Source: Roseateles_B sp041906185
GTDB taxonomy: Bacteria > Pseudomonadota > Gammaproteobacteria > Burkholderiales > Burkholderiaceae_C
Assembly: GCA_041906185.1 (NCBI GenBank)
Contig: JAYRJQ010000017.1
Location: 1 to 64,000, forward strand
Length of the DNA stretch: 64,000 nucleotides
Direction: 5' to 3'
Shown: one piece after another, positions 8,591 through 17,354 of the stretch
Layout: the number at the start of each line of letters is the position of its first letter
Numbering within the stretch: the stretch's first letter is position 1
Program-made: the position numbers and the translations under genes
The notes under the pieces: model-generated
The model's database searches: none
What the model saw: only the letters and a program-made list of their open reading frames with translations
Told to the model about the DNA's origin: nothing

Positions 8591-8640
8591 AGGATCCGGC
8601 TTTGCCTGGCCTGCGGGCGCGCCGCCGTGAGGTGGGCCGT
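8591..8640. repeat. Dispersed GC-rich repeat fragment between fliP and fliQ
   Basis: The stretch beginning AGGATCCGGCTTTGCC closely matches the sequence around 60942-60980 between flgI and flgJ, with a few substitutions. It contains the same order of elements (GGATCCGGCTT, then GGCCT, CGGGCG, then a C-rich to G-rich turn and GGGCCG). It is a short relative of the intergenic repeats elsewhere in this window. Confidence 0.6.
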
Positions 8641-8641
8641 T

Positions 8642-9427
8642 TCATGTGGCGAAGGACGCTGCGAGCGAACCGAGCAACAGGTTCCAGCCGTCGGCCAGCA
8701 CGAAGAGCATCAGCTTGAAGGGCAGGGACACCAGCACGGGTGACAGCATCATCATCCCCAGACTCATCAGCACGCTGCTGACGATCATGTCGATGACGAG
8801 GAAGGGAATGAAGATCAGGAAGGCGATCTGGAAGGCGGACTTCAGCTCGCTCGTCACGAAGGCCGGCACCAGCACGCGGAAGGGCACGGCCTCGGGCTTG
8901 ACGTCGGCGTCCAGCTTGGCGAGGCGGCTGAAGAGCGCCACATCGGCCTGGCGCGTCTGCTTGAGCATGAAGCCGCGCATGGGCACCTCGGCCCGCTTGA
9001 GCGCCTCGTCGAAGGCGATCTGGCCGGTGGAGTAGGGCTGCCAGGCATCGCTGTAGACCTTGTCCAGCGTCGGGCTCATCACGAAGAAGGTGAGGAACAG
9101 CGACAGGCCGATGATCACCTGGTTGGGCGGCGCCGCCTGCGTGCCCAGCGCCTGGCGCATGAGGGACAGCACGATCACGATGCGGGTGAAGCCCGTCATC
9201 ATCAGCAGCACGGCGGGCAGGAAGCCGAGGGCCGTGAAGAAGAGCAGGGTCTGGATGGGCACCGAGTAGCTGCCGCCGCTGCCCTGGCCGATCAGCACGG
9301 GCAGGCTCGCGGGCGGCTGGGCGCCCTGCTGGGCCAGGGCGCTGGTGCAAAGGCCCAGCAGCCCCAGCGCGGCGGCCGCGCGGAGCCCGGCGGCCATGGA
9401 GGGCAGGGCGGGACGGCGCTCATGCAT
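8642..9427 (-). CDS. fliP: Flagellar export gate protein FliP
   Basis: 261 residues with an N-terminal signal sequence (about 10-33, ending SALAQQ), as usual for FliP. Four hydrophobic helices follow, with family motifs such as TALGFLPAVLLMMTGFTRIV, FVMSPTL and the C-terminal FQIAFLIFIPFLVIDMIVSS. It is the pentameric core of the FliPQR gate. The start at 9427 overlaps the end of fliO by 8 bases. The reading frame extends to 9475, but that would place the start well inside fliO and before the signal sequence. Confidence 0.95.
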   Translation of the reverse strand: MHERRPALPSMAAGLRAAAALGLLGLCTSALAQQGAQPPASLPVLIGQGSGGSYSVPIQTLLFFTALGFLPAVLLMMTGFTRIVIVLSLMRQALGTQAAPPNQVIIGLSLFLTFFVMSPTLDKVYSDAWQPYSTGQIAFDEALKRAEVPMRGFMLKQTRQADVALFSRLAKLDADVKPEAVPFRVLVPAFVTSELKSAFQIAFLIFIPFLVIDMIVSSVLMSLGMMMLSPVLVSLPFKLMLFVLADGWNLLLGSLAASFAT

Positions 9428-9767
9428 GGCTGTCTCCGCTGCCCCGCTGGAGGCGCTGGCGCAGCTGCGCGGCAAAGCTGGCGCCGGCCTCGGGCGCGGC
9501 CGGCAGCGACGCCTGGGGCGGCATCACATGCAAGGTCTGGATCTGCTGGGCGGTCACGCCGAGCACCAGCCAGCGCCGGTCCTCGCCCTCGCCGACCTCG
9601 ATGGTCAGCACCTTCTGGCTGGGGGACAGCGGCAGCATGGACACCAGCCGCATCTGCGAGCTGGCAAGACCTGACCCCATGGGACTGCGCTTGAGCAGCC
9701 ACAGCGCGAGGGGAATCAGCGCGAGGATGGCCAGGAACCACAGGACCGGCAGCACTTGGGAGTTCAT
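9420..9767 (-). CDS. fliO: Flagellar biosynthesis protein FliO
   Basis: 115 residues: a single membrane helix near the N-terminus (about 5-25), then a basic cytoplasmic domain with LPLSPSQKVLTIEVG and LVLGVTAQQIQTLH, the FliO signature. FliO is a chaperone-like factor that stabilises FliP during gate assembly. It lies between fliN (97 bases upstream) and fliP (8-base overlap), the standard order. FliO is poorly conserved, so the call rests on motif and position together. Confidence 0.9.
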   Translation of the reverse strand: MNSQVLPVLWFLAILALIPLALWLLKRSPMGSGLASSQMRLVSMLPLSPSQKVLTIEVGEGEDRRWLVLGVTAQQIQTLHVMPPQASLPAAPEAGASFAAQLRQRLQRGSGDSHA

Positions 9768-9864
9768 GTGCCGATTCTGGGCAGGACTTGAGGGCGCGAG
9801 TCCCTCGAAAAGCGCCGGAAAAGCCGCCGTGACGGCGCGAGTCCGCCGCCCGGACGGCCGCGCG

Positions 9865-10284
9865 TCAGCCGCCCTTGGAGAGGCGTCGCATGCGTTCCGA
9901 GGGCGTGACGATGTCGGTCAGCCGGATGCCGAACTTGTCATTCACCACCACCACCTCGCCCTGGGCGATCAGGTAGCCGTTGACCAGCACGTCCATGGGC
10001 TCGCCGGCCAGGGCGTCCAGCTCCACGACCGAGCCCTGCGCCAGCTGCAGGATGTTCTTGATGGGAATGCGCGTGCGGCCGAGTTCCACCGTGAGCTGCA
10101 CGGGGATGTCCAGGATCATGTTGATGTCCTGGCCCGGCATGTTGCTCGGGGTGGGCGTGAAGTTCGCGAAGCTGGCGGGCGCGACCTCCTCGGCGGGGGC
10201 CTGGACCTCCTCCGCGACGTCGGAACCCTTGGCTTCTGCGAGTGCGGCCGCCCATTCGGCCGCCATTGCGTCTTGTTCGTCCAT
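9865..10284 (-). CDS. fliN: Flagellar motor switch protein FliN
   Basis: 139 residues. A variable acidic N-terminus of about 55 residues precedes the SpoA (CheC/surface presentation) domain, with LDIPVQLTVELGRTRIPIK, VVELDALAGEPMDVLVNGYL and FGIRLTDIVTPSERM. FliN forms the bottom of the C-ring with FliM and helps dock the FliH-FliI export complex. It starts 10 bases after fliM. GAAGG precedes the ATG. Confidence 0.96.
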   Translation of the reverse strand: MDEQDAMAAEWAAALAEAKGSDVAEEVQAPAEEVAPASFANFTPTPSNMPGQDINMILDIPVQLTVELGRTRIPIKNILQLAQGSVVELDALAGEPMDVLVNGYLIAQGEVVVVNDKFGIRLTDIVTPSERMRRLSKGG

Positions 10285-10294
10285 GGCAGTGCCT

Positions 10295-11299
10295 TCAGCC
10301 CGTGTTGCGTGCGCCCAGCCAGCCCTGGTCGTGGCCGGTCAGCATCTGTTCTACCTTGAGGGCGTACTTGCCGTTGGAGGTCCCGTAGTGGGCCTCGAAG
10401 ACGGGCACGCCATCGATCTTGGTCTTGATCACCTGCTCCAGGTCCAGCTCGATGAAGTCGCCGGGCTTGAAGGCCAGCAGCTGCTCCACCGTGGCCGGCG
10501 CCTGCGCCAGCTCGGCCACCAGCTCGACCTCGGCCGACTGCAGCTGGTGCTTCAGGAGGTTCACCCAGCGGCGGTCGGGCTCGGTGGAGTCGCCCTGCGT
10601 GCTCGAATAGAGCACGTCGCGGATGGGCTCCAGCGTCGAGTAGGGAATGCAGAAGTACACCGTGCCGCTCGTCTCGCCGATCTCCAGCGTGAAGGAGGTC
10701 GACACGACGATCTCGCTGGGCGTGGCGATGTTGGCGAACTGCGGCTGCATCTCCGAGCGCTGGTACTCGAGCTCCAGCGGGTAGATGCCCTTCCAGGCCT
10801 TGTGGTACTCGGCCGTGATCACCTCGACGAGGCGGAAGATCACCCGCTGCTCGGTGGGCGAGAAGTCGCGACCCTCGATGCGCGCATGGAACTTGCCGAT
10901 GCCGCCGAAGAGGGAGTCGATCACCGCGAACACGAGCGTCGGGTCGCACACGATCAGCCCGGAGCCGCGCAGCGGCTTCACCGAGACGATGTTGAAGTTC
11001 GTGGGCACCACGATCTCGCGCAGGAAGGCGCTGTACTTCTGCACCTTGATGCCGCCGATGGCGACTTCCGGGCTCTTGCGGATGAAGTTGAACAGGCCGA
11101 TGCGGATGTTGCGGGCGAAACGCTCGTTGATGATCTCCATCGTGGGCATGCGCCCACGGACGATCCGTTCCTGGCTGGCCAGGTTGTAGTCGCGGATGCC
11201 GCCCTGCTGCACCTCCTCGGCTTCGAGCTTCTGGCTCTCGCCGGTGATGCCCTGCAATAGCGCATCGACTTCGTCTTGGGAGAGGATCTGCTGGTTCAT
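10295..11299 (-). CDS. fliM: Flagellar motor switch protein FliM
   Basis: 334 residues. The N-terminus MNQQILSQDEVDALLQGI is the CheY-P binding peptide. The central CheC-like domain carries the GGIGK segment (SLFGGIGKFHARIEGRDFSPTEQRVI split over about 150-175), and the SpoA domain is at the C-terminus (DFIELDLEQVIKTKIDGVPVF). FliM is the C-ring subunit that receives CheY-P and switches rotation. It lies 24 bases after fliL and 10 before fliN. Confidence 0.97.
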   Translation of the reverse strand: MNQQILSQDEVDALLQGITGESQKLEAEEVQQGGIRDYNLASQERIVRGRMPTMEIINERFARNIRIGLFNFIRKSPEVAIGGIKVQKYSAFLREIVVPTNFNIVSVKPLRGSGLIVCDPTLVFAVIDSLFGGIGKFHARIEGRDFSPTEQRVIFRLVEVITAEYHKAWKGIYPLELEYQRSEMQPQFANIATPSEIVVSTSFTLEIGETSGTVYFCIPYSTLEPIRDVLYSSTQGDSTEPDRRWVNLLKHQLQSAEVELVAELAQAPATVEQLLAFKPGDFIELDLEQVIKTKIDGVPVFEAHYGTSNGKYALKVEQMLTGHDQGWLGARNTG

Positions 11300-11323
11300 G
11301 GCGGGCTCACGGCTCGTGCAGCA

Positions 11324-11917
11324 TCACTGCACGATGAAGGTGGAGAACAGCACCTGCGTCACGGGGCTCTCGACGGCCTTCTTCTTCTTCTTTTTCTTCT
11401 TGGTCGTCGCGGCGGCTTCCTCGTCTTCCTCGTCGTCGAGCTCGATGCCCATCGGGCGCACGGACTCGCGCAGGATCTCGCGGGCGAGCTTCTCCTTGCC
11501 CTCGCGCGTCAGCAGCTCAGCCGACGTCTTGTGGGACAGGACCATCAGCACATTGCTGCGGATGGCCGGCATGTAGGCCTTGAGCTGGTCAGCCGTCTTG
11601 GGGTCGCCGACCTCCAGCGTCACGCCGACCTGCGCGAAGCGGTCGACGTCCTTGTCGGCCAGGTTGACGGTGAAGGGATCCAGCGGCACGAAGGTGGGGG
11701 GCGTGCCCGGCTTGGGCTTGGCGTGGCTCGTCTCGACGGCAGCCGGGGCTTCGCCGCCGTCCTCGTCCTCGGCGTGCTGCTTCTTCGACTTCATCATCAT
11801 CAGCGCGGCGCCGCCGCCGATGAGCACCAGCAGCACGGCAGCGACGATGATGATCAGCTTCTTCTTGCCACCGCCGCCCGAGGGGGCGGCTTCGGCACCA
11901 GCTGCTGGTGTGGACAT
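11324..11917 (-). CDS. fliL: Flagellar basal-body protein FliL, with an acidic/poly-lysine insertion
   Basis: 197 residues: a short cytoplasmic segment, one membrane helix (about 22-41) and a periplasmic domain with FVPLDPFTVNLAD and the C-terminal VTQVLFSTFIVQ. FliL surrounds the stator near MotB and affects torque. Between the last helix (ILRESVRPMGIEL) and the final strand there is an insertion of acidic residues, Ala/Thr and then eight consecutive lysines (about 164-183), which I do not expect in FliL. AAGGAG eight bases upstream of the ATG fixes this start over the longer reading from 11977. It is first in the fliLMNOPQR run. Confidence 0.94.
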   Translation of the reverse strand: MSTPAAGAEAAPSGGGGKKKLIIIVAAVLLVLIGGGAALMMMKSKKQHAEDEDGGEAPAAVETSHAKPKPGTPPTFVPLDPFTVNLADKDVDRFAQVGVTLEVGDPKTADQLKAYMPAIRSNVLMVLSHKTSAELLTREGKEKLAREILRESVRPMGIELDDEEDEEAAATTKKKKKKKKAVESPVTQVLFSTFIVQ

Positions 11918-12068
11918 GAGGACTCCTTGATTCGGTCGGACCGGGCGCCTGGTGCGCCATGGGTCCATCAGGATCAATTATTCGGACGATCGGCGGCTTG
12001 GCATGCGGCAATAAGCGGTGGAAAAGCGTGCAAAAGACCGCTCAGGGCCCGCCGGGGCCCCGGGCAAG

Positions 12069-13502
12069 TCAGGCGAAGAGGTCCAGGACGCCCCGGGCGC
12101 GGGTGACGGGCGCCCGGGCGGCAGCGGCCACGGCGTCATCGCTCACGGTGTCGCCCATCGGCGCGCTCGCCCAGCGGGCGCCGGGCCGACCGGCCTGGGA
12201 CTCCGCCTGGCCGGGCTGGCCCGAGGCGGTCTGCTGCTGCTGGCTGAACACCCCGCCGCCGCTGAGCGTGAGCCCCTGCTCGCGCAGCGCGCCGGCCAGC
12301 TCGGGCAGGCTCTTCTCGAGGGCGGCGCGGGTGTCCGCCTGCTCCGCCACGAAGCTGACCTGGGCCTGCTGGCCGTCGAGCACGATCTGGACCTGCACAG
12401 GCCCCATCTCGGCCGGGTTCAGGTGCAACTGGGCCTGCTGGATGCCATCGGCCGCCGCGACGCTCAGCCGTGCAGCCATCTCCGGCGCGAAGCCGGGGCT
12501 GTGCACCGGGGCGTGAAGCTCGTAGCGAGCACCGGCGGGGCCGTTCGCGGCCGCCTTGTCCTGGACGACGCCGGCCTGCGCCTGCTGCAGCACGCCGGCA
12601 AAGCTGCCGGGGGCGCCGCGGCCGCTCTCGATCGCGGCGGCGCCCTTGCCCGCATTCCCCGAGGCGGCCGCGCCGTCGAGCGCGAGGGCCTGGAGGCCGT
12701 CGGCGTGTGACGCGGCGTCCGGCGTGGCGGCTGTCCCGGTGCCCGTCAGCGCAGGGTCATTCGAACCGACAGCCTGGGCATCAACCCCGGCGAGCCGCGC
12801 TTGACGGCCGCCCCGCGACGGGGCGTCGGACGTCACCGCCGCGGTGTCCGCGTCATCGGGGGAGGAGGCGGGCGCCTGGGCCAGGCGCTGCAGATCCTGC
12901 GCGAGGGCCTGGGCCATGGGCAGTCCCGTAGGAACGGAGAGCGCCGCGGCGTCCGTCGTCAGGGCCTCGGTGCTGTCCTCGGCCGAGGTGTCGCTCGACG
13001 TGTCGGTCGAGCGGGCCGTGTCGGATTCGGCGGCATCCCCACGCAGATGGCGCAGCACCTGCGCCAGCACCGGGTCCTGGGGCTCGCCATCGACGGCCGT
13101 CGCGTCGCCGCTCGGCTTGGCCTGCGCCTCGGCCGGCCGGCGTGCGGCGGCCTTGGCGCTGTCCTGGCGTCGCGCCGTTTCGGTCGAGGCCGGCAGGGCG
13201 GTCTCGCCGCTTTCCACCGCGTGGCCCTGCCGGGAGGCGCCCTGCGCGGGCCTGGATGAGGCCGGGCTGGCAGGGCTCTTGGAGGGCATCGCGGACGTCT
13301 GGGCAGCCGGGGCGGCCGATGCGGGCGCAGGGGGCCGGGTGGCCTGGCTGGCCTTGGCCTGGAGCAGCCGCGCGAAGCCGCCGGCGGCGTCCGTGCCCTC
13401 CTGGGCGCTGCGGCCCTGGCTCAGCTGGCCGAGCTGGCCCAGCAGGTCGGCGGTGGCCGTCCGCGTGGCGGTGGCCTGGGGTGACAACGACATCTTGTTC
13501 AT
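12069..13502 (-). CDS. fliK: Flagellar hook-length control protein FliK
   Basis: 477 residues. A long low-complexity N-terminal and central region rich in Ala, Ser, Gln and Thr (about 40-340) leads to a compact C-terminal domain. That domain has LHLNPAEMGPVQVQIVLDG, followed by FVAEQADTRAALEKSLPELAGALREQGL, the FliK specificity-switch core. FliK is secreted, measures hook length and switches FlhB to late substrates. AAAGGAT before the ATG supports this start against the longer reading from 13598. It lies 70 bases after fliJ; a 151-base gap separates it from fliL. Confidence 0.93.
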   Translation of the reverse strand: MNKMSLSPQATATRTATADLLGQLGQLSQGRSAQEGTDAAGGFARLLQAKASQATRPPAPASAAPAAQTSAMPSKSPASPASSRPAQGASRQGHAVESGETALPASTETARRQDSAKAAARRPAEAQAKPSGDATAVDGEPQDPVLAQVLRHLRGDAAESDTARSTDTSSDTSAEDSTEALTTDAAALSVPTGLPMAQALAQDLQRLAQAPASSPDDADTAAVTSDAPSRGGRQARLAGVDAQAVGSNDPALTGTGTAATPDAASHADGLQALALDGAAASGNAGKGAAAIESGRGAPGSFAGVLQQAQAGVVQDKAAANGPAGARYELHAPVHSPGFAPEMAARLSVAAADGIQQAQLHLNPAEMGPVQVQIVLDGQQAQVSFVAEQADTRAALEKSLPELAGALREQGLTLSGGGVFSQQQQTASGQPGQAESQAGRPGARWASAPMGDTVSDDAVAAAARAPVTRARGVLDLFA

Positions 13503-13572
13503 GGGAGATCCTTTCTCGTCTCGCGGCGAGCCCCCGCGACGATGGCGGGCGGCCCGGCGGCGGCGACCGTGT

Positions 13573-14046
13573 TCAGTGGCCCAGCCGCAGCCCGGCACCG
13601 AAGCCGGCCTGGCGCATGGCGCGGGCGGCCTGCTCGTCCGTGGCCTTCTGTTCCTGGCGTTCCTGCATGCGGCGCGTCTCGAGGCGCCGCCGCTCCAGCA
13701 GCTTGCGCACCGAGGCCACGCGCAGCTCCCGCTCGCGCAACTGCTCCCGCGCCAGCTCCAGCCGCTGCTCGGCCTGGCTGCTCAGCAGGTCCTGCTGGCT
13801 GATGGCCTGGTCGAGGCGCCCGCCGAAGCTCTGGTAGCAGCCGAGGATGTCGACGGTGGTGCTGCGCGCGAAGCTCTGTGTCCAGCGCGTGCGGTATTCC
13901 GTGCGGTATTGCGCGAGCTGCTCATGCTGCTGACGCAGGGCGCCGGCCCGCACCTCCGCGTCGCGCAGCAGGCGCAGGGCCTCGTCGCGCTCGGCTTCGG
14001 CACGTTCCAGCAGCACATCCAGGGCTTGCAGGGAGGGGGCGCTCAT
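13573..14046 (-). CDS. fliJ: Flagellar export protein FliJ
   Basis: 157 residues, almost wholly alpha-helical coiled coil with heptads rich in Leu, Glu, Gln and Arg (about 4-140), the FliJ pattern and length. FliJ is the stalk of the FliI ATPase ring and escorts export chaperones. It sits 34 bases after fliI and before fliK, the standard order. Sequence conservation is low in this family, so position carries much of the weight. Confidence 0.9.
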   Translation of the reverse strand: MSAPSLQALDVLLERAEAERDEALRLLRDAEVRAGALRQQHEQLAQYRTEYRTRWTQSFARSTTVDILGCYQSFGGRLDQAISQQDLLSSQAEQRLELAREQLRERELRVASVRKLLERRRLETRRMQERQEQKATDEQAARAMRQAGFGAGLRLGH

Positions 14047-14080
14047 GAAAGTTTCTCCGTCTTGGGACTATCGGCAGGTT

Positions 14081-15517
14081 TCAGGAAACATTGACCAGTT
14101 TTTCAAGCTGGTCGACGCTGCTGAGCAGGCCGGCGGGCTGGTGCATGTCCTGCTGCAGCAGGTGCACCATGTCGGGATGCAGGCGGACGGCGAGGTCGAG
14201 CTCGTGGTCGTGGCCCGGGACATAGGCGCCGAGTTGCAGCAGGTCGCGCGCCTTGTTGTGCTTGGCCCACAGCTGCCGGAAGCGCCGCGCGCAGACGATG
14301 TGGGCCGGCTTCGCCACATTGCTCATCACGCGCGAGATCGAGCGCTCGATGTCGATGGCGGGGTAGTGCCCCGCCTCGGCCAGCTCGCGGGAGAGGACGA
14401 TGTGGCCGTCCAGGATGCCCCGGGCGGCGTCGGCGATGGGGTCCTGCTGGTCATCGCCCTCGGACAGCACGGTGTAGAAGGCCGTGATCGACCCGCCGCC
14501 GGCCATGCCGTTGCCGCTGCGCTCCACGAGCTGCGGCAGCTTGGCGAAGCAGCTGGGCGGATAGCCCTTGGTGGCGGGCGGCTCGCCGATGGCCAGGGCG
14601 ATCTCGCGCTGAGCCATGGCATAGCGGGTGAGGGAGTCCATCAGCAGCAGCACATGCAGGCCGCGGTCCCGGAAGTGCTCCGCGATGGCGGTGGCGTAGG
14701 TCGCGCCCTGCATGCGCAGCAGCGGCGGGGCGTCGGCCGGGGCCGCCACCACGACGGAGCGGGCCAGACCTTCCTCGCCGAGGATGTCCTCGATGAATTC
14801 CTTGACCTCGCGGCCGCGTTCGCCGATCAGGCCCACGACGATCACGTCGGCCTGCGTGTAGCGCGCCATCATGCCCAGCAGCACGGACTTGCCGACGCCG
14901 GTGCCGGCGAACAGGCCCAGGCGCTGGCCGCGGCCGACGGTGAGCATGGCGTTGATGGAACGCACGCCGGTGTCCAGGGGCGTGCGCACCGGGTCGCGGT
15001 CCATGGCGTTGATGGGGCGGCGCACCATCGGCTCGGGCAGCACGTCCTCGAGCGGGCCGCGGCGGTCGAGCGGATGGCCGTGGGAGTCCACCACCCGGCC
15101 CAGCAGCCCGTCGCCCATGGGCAGGTGCAGGCCGCGGTCCTCGTCGCGGCGCCAGGGATGGCGCTGTTGGCCGAGCACGGGGCCGTGCAGGGCGGCCGGG
15201 CGCGGCAGCACCATGGCGCCGCTGGAGAGGCCATGCACTTCGTCCAGCGGCATGAGGTAGGCCCGGTCGCCGGAGAAGCCGACGACCTCCGCGTTGACCG
15301 GCGCCTGCCCGCGGCGCGGGTTGGCTGCCGAGCTGGGCATGTGGATCTGGCAGACAGAGCCCACGGGCACGCGCACGCCGGTGGCCTCGAGCACCAGCCC
15401 GGCCACGCGCACCAGCTTGCCCTGCGACTCCAGCGCCACGGGCGCCGCGGCGAAGGCCTGCAGGTCTTCCAGGTACTGGTCCCAGCGGCCCAGGCGCTCG
15501 ATGCTGTCGTGGCTCAT
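14081..15517 (-). CDS. fliI: Flagellum-specific export ATPase FliI
   Basis: 478 residues. The Walker A motif AGTGVGKS is at about 204-211. The Walker B strand is HVLLLMDSLTRYA, and GEPPATKGYPPS and FYTVLSEGDDQQDPIADAARGILDGHI are present: the F1-beta-like ATPase signatures of FliI. It unfolds and feeds substrates into the type III export gate, with FliH and FliJ. The start overlaps the fliH stop by four bases (ATGA). Confidence 0.97.
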   Translation of the reverse strand: MSHDSIERLGRWDQYLEDLQAFAAAPVALESQGKLVRVAGLVLEATGVRVPVGSVCQIHMPSSAANPRRGQAPVNAEVVGFSGDRAYLMPLDEVHGLSSGAMVLPRPAALHGPVLGQQRHPWRRDEDRGLHLPMGDGLLGRVVDSHGHPLDRRGPLEDVLPEPMVRRPINAMDRDPVRTPLDTGVRSINAMLTVGRGQRLGLFAGTGVGKSVLLGMMARYTQADVIVVGLIGERGREVKEFIEDILGEEGLARSVVVAAPADAPPLLRMQGATYATAIAEHFRDRGLHVLLLMDSLTRYAMAQREIALAIGEPPATKGYPPSCFAKLPQLVERSGNGMAGGGSITAFYTVLSEGDDQQDPIADAARGILDGHIVLSRELAEAGHYPAIDIERSISRVMSNVAKPAHIVCARRFRQLWAKHNKARDLLQLGAYVPGHDHELDLAVRLHPDMVHLLQQDMHQPAGLLSSVDQLEKLVNVS

Positions 15518-16326
15518 GCGGCACCGCCTTCGTCGCGGGGCATCGCGGCCTCGCCGGGCAGCTCACCGCCGCGGCGGTCCTCCCACAGCGAGTGCTGGCC
15601 GAGGGCCGCCATGACCTGCTGCCAGCGGGCGGGTACGGTGGCGTCGACGCTGGAGATGTCGGAGTCCACCTTGCAGCCGCCGCGGGCGATGGTGGCATCG
15701 GGAATCAGCTGGGCCTCGCGGGCCTTGAGCTCCTCGCCCGCGCCCTGCTCGACGAGCGGCAGGTCCTCGGGATGCACGCGCACGCGGATGTGGCGAGCGG
15801 AGATGAGCAGCGCCTCGACGGCGTCATGCGCCACACGGGCAATGAGCTCGGGCTGCTGTTGCAGCTCGGTGCGCACGACCTGGCGGGCCAGTTCGACGGC
15901 GCAGCGCGTCAGGGTCTCGGCCATGCGGCCTTCCAGGTCGTCGAAGTCGGCGCTGAAGTTGCGCATCAGCTCGCCGATCTGGGCCGTCATCTGCTGCGCG
16001 AAGCTCTTCTTGAAGGCGTCCAGCGCCTCCATGCCGTCGCGGTAGCCGTCCTGGTAGCCGCTCTGGCGGGCGGCGCTCAGCAGCTCGTCGATGTGCGGGG
16101 CCGCCGGCTCTGCGGGCGTCTCCACCGGCGCGGCTTCGGGGGCAGCGGTGGTGTACGTCGGCTTGGTCTCGGGCACCCCCTGGAACGCGTCCGGGTTCCA
16201 GCTCGAGAAGCCCTGCAGCTCCTCGCGCGGGATGAAGCGGCTGTAGTGGCTCGTGCGCGCCGGTGCGCCTTCGGGGCGCACGGGGGGCGGGACTTGGCGA
16301 GGCGGGCGGGGTGGCATGGTGAACAT
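15514..16326 (-). CDS. fliH: Flagellar assembly protein FliH
   Basis: 270 residues. The N-terminus contains FIPREELQGFSSWNPDAF, the Trp-containing segment that anchors FliH to the C-ring and FlhA. A helical region (SGYQDGYRDGMEAL) and a C-terminal V-ATPase E-like domain (AVELARQVVRTEL, VHPEDL, GGCKVDSD) follow. FliH regulates FliI and delivers it to the export platform. It is coupled to fliI by a 4-base overlap and starts 32 bases after fliG. Confidence 0.93.
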   Translation of the reverse strand: MFTMPPRPPRQVPPPVRPEGAPARTSHYSRFIPREELQGFSSWNPDAFQGVPETKPTYTTAAPEAAPVETPAEPAAPHIDELLSAARQSGYQDGYRDGMEALDAFKKSFAQQMTAQIGELMRNFSADFDDLEGRMAETLTRCAVELARQVVRTELQQQPELIARVAHDAVEALLISARHIRVRVHPEDLPLVEQGAGEELKAREAQLIPDATIARGGCKVDSDISSVDATVPARWQQVMAALGQHSLWEDRRGGELPGEAAMPRDEGGAA

Positions 16327-16358
16327 TCAGGGTGTTCGGCAGGGTGGGGGCGGGCGGA

Positions 16359-17354
16359 TCAGAGGAACTGGTCGTCCCCGCCGGTGGCGAGCACGATCTG
16401 GCCTTCGTCCACCAGGCGGCGCACGATCTTGAGGATTTCCTTCTGCTCGCTTTCCACTTCCGACAGCCGCACGGGGCCGCGGGAGTCGAGGTCTTCGCGC
16501 AGCGTCTCGGCCGCGCGGGTGGACATGTTGCGGAAGATCTTCTCGCGCAGCTCGGGGCCCGCGCCCTTGAGCGCGACCACCAGCGACTCGCTCTGCACTT
16601 CTTTGAGCGTGGCCTGGATGCCCTTGTCGTCGATCTTCTCCAGGTCGTCGAAGGTGAACATGTTGTCCATGATCTTCTGGGCCAGGTCGCTGTCGGCTTC
16701 GCGGATGTAGTCGAGGACCGAGGCCTCGACGCTGGAGCCCATCATGTTGATGATCTCGGCCGCGGTCTTCACGCCGCCCAGCGAGCTCTTCTTCATGCGA
16801 TCCCCGCCGGCCAGGATCTGGCTCATGACCTCGTTGAGGTCCTTCAGCGCCATCGGCTGGATGCCGTCCAGCGTGGCGATGCGGATCAGCACCTCGTTGC
16901 GCTGGCGTTCCGTGAACAGCTTGAGCACCGAGCTGGTCTGGTCGAAGTCCAGGTGCGCGAGGATGGCCGCGATGATCTGCGGGTGCTCGTTGCGCAGCAG
17001 CTCGGCCACGGAGCTCGCGTCCATCCACTTCAGGCTCTCGATGGACGAGACATCGCTGCCCTGCAGGATGCGATCCAGCAGCAGATTGGCCTTGTCCTCG
17101 CCCAGCGCGCGGCGCAGCACGGTGCGCACGTACTCGTCCGTGTCGTTGACCAACATGCTCTGCGTCTCGGCCACCGCGTCGAACTTGTCCAGCACCTTCT
17201 CGACCTGCTCGCGCTTGACCACCTTCAGCTTGGCGATCGTCTCGCCGAGCTTCTGCACTTCCTTGGGCGCCAGGTGCTTGAAGACCTCGGAGGCCTCCTC
17301 TTCGCCCAGGGACATCAGCAGGATGGCTGCTTGTTCGACGCCTTCGTCATCCAT
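16359..17354 (-). CDS. fliG: Flagellar motor switch protein FliG
   Basis: 331 residues in the usual three domains. The N-terminal domain binds FliF. The middle domain carries NEHPQIIAAILAHLD (the EHPQ motif that contacts FliM). The C-terminal torque domain has TFDDLEKIDDKGIQ and charged residues near LREKIFRNMSTRAAETLREDL. FliG couples the stator to the rotor. It is preceded by a 333-base gap to fliF, although fliF and fliG are usually nearly adjacent. Expression across that gap may be affected. Confidence 0.97.
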   Translation of the reverse strand: MDDEGVEQAAILLMSLGEEEASEVFKHLAPKEVQKLGETIAKLKVVKREQVEKVLDKFDAVAETQSMLVNDTDEYVRTVLRRALGEDKANLLLDRILQGSDVSSIESLKWMDASSVAELLRNEHPQIIAAILAHLDFDQTSSVLKLFTERQRNEVLIRIATLDGIQPMALKDLNEVMSQILAGGDRMKKSSLGGVKTAAEIINMMGSSVEASVLDYIREADSDLAQKIMDNMFTFDDLEKIDDKGIQATLKEVQSESLVVALKGAGPELREKIFRNMSTRAAETLREDLDSRGPVRLSEVESEQKEILKIVRRLVDEGQIVLATGGDDQFL

